Part shown: positions 6,826-11,865 of the stretch, in pieces | How positions within the stretch are numbered: position 1 is the stretch's first letter | Layout: the number at the start of each line of letters is the position of its first letter | DNA from: Actinomyces sp. ICM47 | GTDB taxonomy: Bacteria; Actinomycetota; Actinomycetes; Actinomycetales; Actinomycetaceae | Direction: 5' to 3' | Length of the DNA: 11,865 bases | NCBI RefSeq assembly: GCF_000278725.1 | Contig: NZ_ALCA01000090.1 | Location: forward strand, 1 to 11,865 | Translations under genes and position numbers: made by a program | The notes under the pieces: model-generated | What the model was told of the DNA's origin: nothing | Databases searched by the model: none | What the model saw: the letters and a program-made list of their open reading frames with translations, nothing else

Positions 6826-6874
6826 GACGCTCCCCTTTCACCGAGAAACAATTGGACGCCATCAAGGCTAGCGA

Positions 6875-6902
6875 ATAATAGGGACGCCCGTTTGCAGCGT
6901 CC
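6875..6902 (-). promoter_or_regulatory. trpE-trpC spacer: stem plus TATTAT box
   Basis: The 88-base spacer before trpC contains a 6-bp stem GGACGC (6882-6887) / GCGTCC (6897-6902), followed on the minus strand by C and then TATTAT (6880-6875). TATTAT is one base from the consensus -10 and could drive an internal trpC promoter, but the -35 position is poor. Alternatively the stem with its short A/T-rich tail could be a weak partial terminator. Mycobacteria carry an extra small membrane-protein gene at this position; none is present here. Confidence 0.25.
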
Positions 6903-6913
6903 GGACGCGCGTG

Positions 6914-8479
6914 TCACGACAGAGGGGCCAGCGTCGAGGCGCGCACGACGGATTCCACTGCGGCTGCCGCCTTGTTGCGGGACTCCTCGTACTCAAGCGC
7001 GGGCACCGAGTCGGCGACAACGCCGGCACCGGCCTGCACCGAGGCGACGCCATCCTTGAGGGACGCCGTGCGGATCGCGATCGCAAGGTCCGCATCACCC
7101 GACAGGTCGAAGTAGCCAACGACGCCGCCGTAGACACCGCGCGCTGCGGGCTCGAAGTCGTCGATCAGCTGGATCGCACGAGGTTTGGGTGCACCCGAGA
7201 GAGTGCCCGCCGGGAACGTCGCGACCAGGGCGTCGAGGGCGTCCGCATCCGGGCGCAGCACTCCCGTGACGGTCGAGGAAATGTGCTGGATGTGCGAGAA
7301 GCGCTTGAGTTCCATGAGCGTGGCAACCTCGACCGAGGCGGGATCACACACCTTCGACAGGTCATTGCGCGCCAGATCGACCAGCATGACGTGCTCCGAG
7401 AGTTCCTTCGGGTCCTCAAGGAGCTCGGCGGCAAGGCGATGGTCCTCCGCGGAATCGCCACCGCGCGGACGCGACCCGGCGATCGGATAGGTCCACACCC
7501 GCCGCCCCTCGGCCTTGACCAGAGTCTCCGGCGAGGAACCCACGACCTCGAAGTGGCCGCCACGCTCGTCGGGCAAGTCCAGGTAGTACATGTAGGGTGA
7601 CGGGTTGACGGTGCGCAGCACGCGGTAGACGTCGACGCCGCTGGCATTCGTGGAGACGTCGAGTCGCTGGGAGAGCACGATCTGGAAAGCATCACCGTCC
7701 GTAATCGCCCGCTTGGCGGCGTGAACGGAGGATTCAAAGTCCGCGCGCTGCGTGCGCTGACGGACGCCAGGTGCCTCCTGGCCACTCACCCCCAGCACAG
7801 CCGGAGCGATAGGCGAGGCGAGCTGGGCTGTCATAGCGTCCAGGCGCTCGATCGCGCGATCATAGGCACCGTCGACACCCTCATCCGAGCCGTTGAGGTT
7901 CCAGGCGATGGCCATCAGGTACACCGACCCCGTCGCGTGGTCGATGGCGGCCACCTCGGTGGCGAGCACGAGCGTCGCGTCGGGGACGTCGGACTCCTTG
8001 GGGGCTGTTGCCGCCAAGGTCGGCTCCCATTCGGGGATGATGCCCCAACCGAGCGAGCCGACGAGAGCGCCCGTCAGCGGGGGCAACCCCTCGATGGGCG
8101 ACGCCGCCAGCAGCTCAAGCGCGGAGTGCACGACCTCTAGGAACGTACCCTCCGGCTGCGCCCCCTCCGGATGAGCACCCACCCACTGGGCATGACCATC
8201 ACGGGCAACGATGGCACCAGCACTCGACGCGCCGACAAAGGACCAGCGCCCCCAGGAGCCACCATGCTCGGCGGATTCGAGAATAAAACTGCCATAGTCA
8301 CCATGAGCAAGCTGGCGGTAGACGCCGACTGCGCTCAGTTCGTCAGCGAGAACACGGCGCACGACGGGGATCACGCGCCGAGACGCGGCGAGCGACGTGA
8401 ACACGTCACGAGGAGGCCACGTTTGACCCCATTCGAGGCTGACAGGCTCGGACTGATGCGAAGGCGTCGTAATACTCAC
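6914..8479 (-). CDS. trpE: Anthranilate synthase component I
   Basis: Converts chorismate to anthranilate with ammonia from the glutamine amidotransferase partner TrpG; the TrpG gene is not in the window. The product is 521 residues, close to the usual size. The N-terminal domain has FILESAE (65-71), the equivalent of the LLES element that binds tryptophan for feedback inhibition. The C-terminal chorismate-binding domain shows YMYYLDLP, VGSSPETLVKAEG, YPIAGSRPRGG (331-341), MLVDLARNDLSKVC (365-378), GTLSGAPKPRA (425-435), YGGVVGYF, and the terminal AGAGVVADSVPALEYEE then NKAAA. I chose the GTG at 8479: upstream in-frame codons overlap the prepilin peptidase gene and give no family-like residues. 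A GGGATGGGA lies about 10 bases before it; an in-frame GTG at 8506 remains possible. No tryptophan-rich leader peptide is evident. Confidence 0.95.
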   Translation of the reverse strand: MSITTPSHQSEPVSLEWGQTWPPRDVFTSLAASRRVIPVVRRVLADELSAVGVYRQLAHGDYGSFILESAEHGGSWGRWSFVGASSAGAIVARDGHAQWVGAHPEGAQPEGTFLEVVHSALELLAASPIEGLPPLTGALVGSLGWGIIPEWEPTLAATAPKESDVPDATLVLATEVAAIDHATGSVYLMAIAWNLNGSDEGVDGAYDRAIERLDAMTAQLASPIAPAVLGVSGQEAPGVRQRTQRADFESSVHAAKRAITDGDAFQIVLSQRLDVSTNASGVDVYRVLRTVNPSPYMYYLDLPDERGGHFEVVGSSPETLVKAEGRRVWTYPIAGSRPRGGDSAEDHRLAAELLEDPKELSEHVMLVDLARNDLSKVCDPASVEVATLMELKRFSHIQHISSTVTGVLRPDADALDALVATFPAGTLSGAPKPRAIQLIDDFEPAARGVYGGVVGYFDLSGDADLAIAIRTASLKDGVASVQAGAGVVADSVPALEYEESRNKAAAAVESVVRASTLAPLS

Positions 8480-8498
8480 CGTGTCATTGTCCCATCCC

Positions 8499-8523
8499 GG
8501 ACCCACTCCGTCCCGACGGGTCC
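8499..8523 (-). promoter_or_regulatory. Hairpin in the trpE leader region
   Basis: Within the 67-base spacer before trpE, GGACCC (8499-8504) pairs with GGGTCC (8518-8523), leaving a 13-base loop. A competing pairing, CCGTC with GACGG (8508-8512/8515-8519), has too short a loop to close fully but would conflict with the outer stem. This could be leader structure or chance in GC-rich DNA. No leader ORF with tandem Trp codons was found, so classical attenuation is not supported. Confidence 0.25.
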
Positions 8524-8546
8524 ACGATGAGGCCAGTGACAAAGGC

Positions 8547-9239
8547 CTATAGCCAGTCGGGGACGACGCCCCACGCGATGGTGCCCACCAGCGCGGACCC
8601 AATCATCCACGGTCCCATGGGAACGCGGCTCTGCGTGCCAGCCCAGCCGACGACGATCTTCCACAGGGCCGCGAGACCGGCGGAGAGGAACGACAAGGCC
8701 AACGCAGCGACTGCGGCCTCGAGACCAACAGATCCCACCATCGCGCCGAGGACGGGGGCGAGCTTCACGTCGCCTCCGCCCATTCCACCGGGCAGGCGAT
8801 TCAGGATTGCAATCGGGATGGTCCAGATGAGCATGCCGATCACGCAGCCAATGAGCCGCTGTTGCCACATCGGTGAAATGAGCATTCCGACAAGGGTACC
8901 CGCGAGAACACCGATGCCCATGACCGCCGTATACGTGTTCGGCAACCGGTGCGTGCAGGCATCCACGTACGCGCTCAGCGCCCCAATCATGGCCACCGTC
9001 ATGACGGCGGGCATGCCTGGGCGCATCTGGGCACCTACGAAAAAGAACGCTCCGAAGATTCCAGCGCACCACACGATGGCATTGCGTGTCAGCGGCTTCT
9101 GCGTGGCCTCGATGAAGTATCGGCGCTGAATCCTCCAGCCAGAGCGCCACAGCCACGCCAGGATAATGATCCACGTGAGGAAGCCCGACACGAGGGACAG
9201 ATCGGCGCTGATACGAGGTGGAAGCCACTCGACGATCAC
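8547..9239 (-). CDS. A24 family (type IV) prepilin peptidase
   Basis: Polytopic membrane aspartic protease that removes the basic leader peptide from type IV pilin-like or Flp/Tad prepilins. The 230 residues contain about seven hydrophobic segments. The two catalytic aspartates sit in their motifs: D93 in AYVDACTHRLPN (90-101) and D157 in GGMGGGDVKLAP (151-162). It lacks the N-terminal cysteine-rich methyltransferase domain of PilD proteins, so it is the compact form common in Gram-positive bacteria. The start is the GTG at 9239, which overlaps the aroE stop by 4 bases (GTGA), so it is translationally coupled to aroE. No pilin or pilus assembly gene is in the window, so its substrate must be encoded elsewhere. 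It should not be called pilD or tadV without those substrates. Confidence 0.9.
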   Translation of the reverse strand: MIVEWLPPRISADLSLVSGFLTWIIILAWLWRSGWRIQRRYFIEATQKPLTRNAIVWCAGIFGAFFFVGAQMRPGMPAVMTVAMIGALSAYVDACTHRLPNTYTAVMGIGVLAGTLVGMLISPMWQQRLIGCVIGMLIWTIPIAILNRLPGGMGGGDVKLAPVLGAMVGSVGLEAAVAALALSFLSAGLAALWKIVVGWAGTQSRVPMGPWMIGSALVGTIAWGVVPDWL

Positions 9240-10108
9240 GGGTGCACCGTTCCCCCGGCCTCGCGCGCGCGGCGCTCCAGCTCAGTCTCCAGCGCATGAC
9301 GCATCACGGCGGGATCGGGGCTGCGACCGGTCATCAGCTGGACCTGTGCGGCCCCCTGGTAGACCAGCATGTCGGTGCCTTCAGCGACGACTCCCCCGGC
9401 TTTCTCGAAGGTGGTGCGCAGCGCGGTGTCACGCGGCGAGTAGATGACGTCCAGGAGAATCTGGCCCTCGCGGGGTGCCAGACGGCTCGCTATGGCATCT
9501 GCAACGCCCGCGGGCAGCGTCGAGATCAGCACGTCGGCGCGGGCGGCAGCACTCGCTACCGCAGAGACATCGGACCACATGACCTGCTCGACGCTCACGC
9601 CGAGGCGTGAGGCTGCGGAGATGACAGAGCCGGGACCACCGAAACGTCGGGCAGCCACTGTCGTCGTCGTGACTCCCAGCTCTCCCAAGGCTGCCAGGGC
9701 AGAGGAAGCAGTTGCGCGCGCTCCGAGCACGAGGGCACTCGACGGAACGGGTACGCCAGAGCGCGAGCACACACGGCGGATCGCTGACGCAATACCGGTG
9801 ACATCGGTGTTAAAACCCGCGAGCATTCCTGCCGAGGGCACGACCGTGTTGACGGCTCCTACCGCGCTCGCCAGCGGGTCGATGGCATCAAGCAGCGGCA
9901 TGACGGCCTGCTTGCAGGGCATCGTGACCGATAGTCCGCGGAAGGACTCGTCGAGCTGGCCGATGAAAGTCGGCAGAGACTCTTCGGTCACCTCGGCGCG
10001 GCGATACTCCCATCCGTCGATCCCGAGCTGCTGCCACGCCGCCCGGTGGATGACCGGGGACAGTGAGTGAGCAATAGGGGATCCGATAACTGCGGCCCAC
10101 ATCGTCAT
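9236..10108 (-). CDS. aroE: Shikimate dehydrogenase
   Basis: NADPH-dependent reduction of 3-dehydroshikimate to shikimate in aromatic amino acid synthesis. The 290 residues show shikimate-binding HSLSP (14-18), the catalytic lysine in VTMPCKQAV (K66), GAVNTVV (84-90) and the catalytic aspartate in GFNTDVTG (D102). The nucleotide-binding domain follows from about 125, with VLGARATASSALAALGELG; the expected glycine-rich loop (GAGATA or similar) has arginine at position 130. The C-terminal end has DVIYSPRDTAL and GTDMLVYQGAAQ, which are usual. The ATG at 10108 forms an ATGA overlap with the mltG stop; a GTG at 10123 would add only five residues. There is no strong Shine-Dalgarno, consistent with reinitiation after mltG. 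The next gene overlaps its stop. In many actinobacteria aroC, aroK and aroB follow; here they do not. Confidence 0.93.
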   Translation of the reverse strand: MTMWAAVIGSPIAHSLSPVIHRAAWQQLGIDGWEYRRAEVTEESLPTFIGQLDESFRGLSVTMPCKQAVMPLLDAIDPLASAVGAVNTVVPSAGMLAGFNTDVTGIASAIRRVCSRSGVPVPSSALVLGARATASSALAALGELGVTTTTVAARRFGGPGSVISAASRLGVSVEQVMWSDVSAVASAAARADVLISTLPAGVADAIASRLAPREGQILLDVIYSPRDTALRTTFEKAGGVVAEGTDMLVYQGAAQVQLMTGRSPDPAVMRHALETELERRAREAGGTVHP

Positions 10109-11865
10109 GACTGCGGCGAGCACTGAATCGGGTGCTTGGTGCAGTACGCGTCCAGCTTCGCTTTGTTCTTCTCGTGCTCATCGGCAGTGGCCGCGAAGAG
10201 AGTCTCACCCGAGTTGAGGTCGACCGTCACGAAGTAGAGCCAGTCGCCCGCTTCCGGGTTCAGAACGGCCTTGATGGCGTCCGCGCTCGGCTGGTTGATG
10301 GGCGTGGGCGGCAGGCCTGCGTGCAGACGCGTGTTGTAGGGGTTGTCGTTATCGAGGTCAGCTTGGCTCGGCAGGCCGGACTCCTTGCCGGCTCCGTAGA
10401 GTGTGGTCGAGTCCATGCCAAGGACACCGTGTGTATCTTTGTCGTCGACGAGGCGATTCTCGATGACGCGGGCGACCTTGGGCATGTACTTCGGGTTGTT
10501 TCCCATCTCTCCTTCGACGATCGACGCCTTAATAAGGACCGTCTCGCGGTCCGCAGCGGGTACCCCGAGCGCATCCAACTCGTCGATAGTCGCCTTGACC
10601 ATGCGGGCGATGACAGCCGTCGGGGTGTCGCCTTCCTCGACCTTGTACTCGCCGCGGTGCAGCCATCCCTCGGCGCTGCCACCCGCTTCAGCGGGCAGGC
10701 CGATGGCGGCGGTGTCCGCGAAAGCTTTGTCCACGTCCGCGGAGGAAACATCCATGACGTCCACGATGCGTCTCTTGATGGCGGACATGCGTTCGCCTGC
10801 GAGGACCGTGATGGTCGACTCGACACGGTTCATGGGATCGAGCATCACGGCAAGCGCGTCGGCCGCGCTCATCTGGCGCTTGAAGCGGTAGGTGCCCGGG
10901 TTAATTGTGCGTGCCGCGCTGTTCTTTTCGTACTGGCGGACAAAGGCACCCACCGACTTGACGACGCCGGCCTCGTGTAGGGCACGACCGATGTCACGGC
11001 CCGTGGCCTGGTCATCGATGGTGACGAGGATTGGGTCGGTGCCCGGCCCCGGGAAGTCGTCGGAGGCGACCATTGAGGTATTCATGAGCTGCGAGTAGGC
11101 CACGTAGCCTGCCCCACTGACCAGTCCGATCACGAGGAGCAGCACGAAGAAGGAACGGATGCGACGACGGCGCTTGCGCTTGCGCGCCGCATGTCTCTCG
11201 GCGGCGATGCGACGCGAGCGCATGCCGGTGGTCTCGGAGGGGTCTTCTGAATGTTGACGGGAGCGGCCTTCGTCTCCGGTTCCGGCGATGATTGCGTCGA
11301 ATCCGCTGACCGTGGCTGTCTCTTCGCCGGGATCCGTCAAGGCATCAAAGCCGAAGTCGGTCGACGTGTCGAAGGACTCGTCATCGTCGTCCGCAACCGA
11401 CGGTACTCCAGCATCGGGCGTCGGGGTAGGGTCCGGCATCGTGCGCGTTGACCGCCACAAGCCGCGAACGGAACTCTTCTTTGTCGTAGAGGCCCGGTCA
11501 ACCCCCTGCAGGGGAGTCTGGGTCGGGTCGGGGTCGGTGAAGCGTCGCCGCGAGGTCTCACGGGCGGGCGTCGACCTGGGGTCGGACGAGGCCTGGGGGC
11601 GCCTCTCACTGCCGCGCACCGACGTGGGATCAGACGAGGCCTGGGGACGCCTCTCACTGCCACGCACCGACGTGGGATCAGACGAGGCCTGAGGACGCCT
11701 CACGCTGCCACGCACCGACGTGGGATCAGACGAGGCCTGAGGACGCCTCACGCTGCCACGCACCGACGTGGGATCAGACGAGGCCTGAGGACGCCTCACG
11801 CTGCCGCGCACCGACGTGGGATCAGACGAGGCCTGAGGACGCCTCACGCTGCCACGCACCGACGT
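10105..11865 (-). CDS. mltG: Endolytic murein transglycosylase MltG, N-terminus cut off
   Basis: Membrane-anchored lytic transglycosylase (YceG family) that cleaves nascent peptidoglycan strands and terminates glycan polymerisation. 586 residues are visible; the frame is open to the right edge, so the true start lies outside. Numbering from the first visible codon: 1-98 are six 16-residue repeats, then a low-complexity linker, an acidic patch (DDDDESFD, about 159-166), a basic cluster (KRKRRRR) and one transmembrane segment at about 238-257. The extracytoplasmic YceG domain follows, with the catalytic-type glutamate in SIVEGEMGN (E451), ENRL, LGMDSTTLYG, NPYNTRLHAGLPPTPINQPS and YFVTVD. Two family motifs differ: the usual FPDTY position reads HRGEY, and the usual SDPT reads MDST. 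The long cytoplasmic N-terminal region is an extension relative to E. coli MltG (340 residues). The stop overlaps the aroE ATG by 4 bases. Confidence 0.94.
   Translation of the reverse strand, partial: TSVRGSVRRPQASSDPTSVRGSVRRPQASSDPTSVRGSVRRPQASSDPTSVRGSVRRPQASSDPTSVRGSERRPQASSDPTSVRGSERRPQASSDPRSTPARETSRRRFTDPDPTQTPLQGVDRASTTKKSSVRGLWRSTRTMPDPTPTPDAGVPSVADDDDESFDTSTDFGFDALTDPGEETATVSGFDAIIAGTGDEGRSRQHSEDPSETTGMRSRRIAAERHAARKRKRRRRIRSFFVLLLVIGLVSGAGYVAYSQLMNTSMVASDDFPGPGTDPILVTIDDQATGRDIGRALHEAGVVKSVGAFVRQYEKNSAARTINPGTYRFKRQMSAADALAVMLDPMNRVESTITVLAGERMSAIKRRIVDVMDVSSADVDKAFADTAAIGLPAEAGGSAEGWLHRGEYKVEEGDTPTAVIARMVKATIDELDALGVPAADRETVLIKASIVEGEMGNNPKYMPKVARVIENRLVDDKDTHGVLGMDSTTLYGAGKESGLPSQADLDNDNPYNTRLHAGLPPTPINQPSADAIKAVLNPEAGDWLYFVTVDLNSGETLFAATADEHEKNKAKLDAYCTKHPIQCSPQS
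11575..11865. repeat. 48-bp tandem repeat array inside mltG
   Basis: Six consecutive 48-base units start at 11575, 11623, 11671, 11719, 11767 and 11815, and a seventh begins at 11863 and leaves the window. Because 48 is a multiple of three, every unit adds 16 residues in frame: SVRGS, V or E, RRPQASSDPT. Units at 11671, 11719 and 11815 are identical; 11767 differs by one silent base; 11623 and 11575 carry E instead of V, and 11575 is the most diverged. There are no unique spacers, so it is not a CRISPR array. Confidence 0.97.

Noticed and set aside
8480..8602. N-terminal extension of TrpE
   Set aside because: It overlaps the end of the prepilin peptidase gene and has low-complexity W/R/S-rich residues unlike TrpE; the GTG at 8479 gives a normal-length enzyme.
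8476..9297. A 273-codon minus-strand frame over the prepilin peptidase
   Set aside because: It is another frame of the same strand, rich in R/H/W, while the peptidase frame has both catalytic aspartate motifs and membrane segments.
11575..11865. CRISPR array
   Set aside because: Units are directly adjacent with no unique spacers, the period is exactly 48 bases and the frame stays open as part of mltG.

Overview
The window is about 11.9 kb of high-GC, densely packed bacterial chromosome. Gene content and order (mltG-aroE-prepilin peptidase-trpE-trpC-trpB-trpA-lgt-pyk, then a PdtaR-type ANTAR response regulator) match actinobacterial chromosomes. The lack of trpF next to trpC and the many GTG starts also fit Actinobacteria. 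I infer Actinomycetaceae (Actinomyces/Schaalia-like) with moderate confidence; no rRNA or other decisive marker is present. No mobile element, integrase, phage gene or CRISPR array is visible, so this is core chromosome rather than an island.

Layout from right to left, following the minus-strand transcription. The right edge cuts into mltG (endolytic murein transglycosylase), whose N-terminal coding region consists of 48-bp tandem repeats that run off the window. mltG overlaps aroE (shikimate dehydrogenase) by 4 bases, and aroE overlaps a compact A24 prepilin peptidase by 4 bases. After 67 bases comes trpE, then an 88-base spacer, then trpC-trpB-trpA-lgt, which are overlapping or nearly touching and so translationally coupled. 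A 123-base spacer with symmetrical elements leads to pyk, which ends at a strong hairpin terminator. All these genes share one direction. They link aromatic and tryptophan synthesis (AroE, TrpE, TrpC, TrpAB), PEP consumption (Pyk; PEP is also the entry point to the shikimate pathway) and envelope work (MltG, prepilin peptidase, Lgt).

The left 1.3 kb is different. It holds a 71-codon gene of unknown function with a recognisable promoter, an 18-bp dyad at the predicted transcription start, a leader of about 134 bases and a strong Shine-Dalgarno. It converges on a plus-strand tRNA gene, with a 13-bp bidirectional hairpin terminator between them. Divergent from the tRNA is the ANTAR response regulator. 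The tRNA carries the leucine anticodon CAA and a leucine-like D-arm but lacks the long variable arm expected of tRNA-Leu.

The two most interesting items are this short-variable-arm tRNA(CAA) and the in-frame minisatellite in the cytoplasmic tail of MltG. The regulated small gene is a third. I did not find a clearly new multi-gene system; most of the window is conventional housekeeping sequence.
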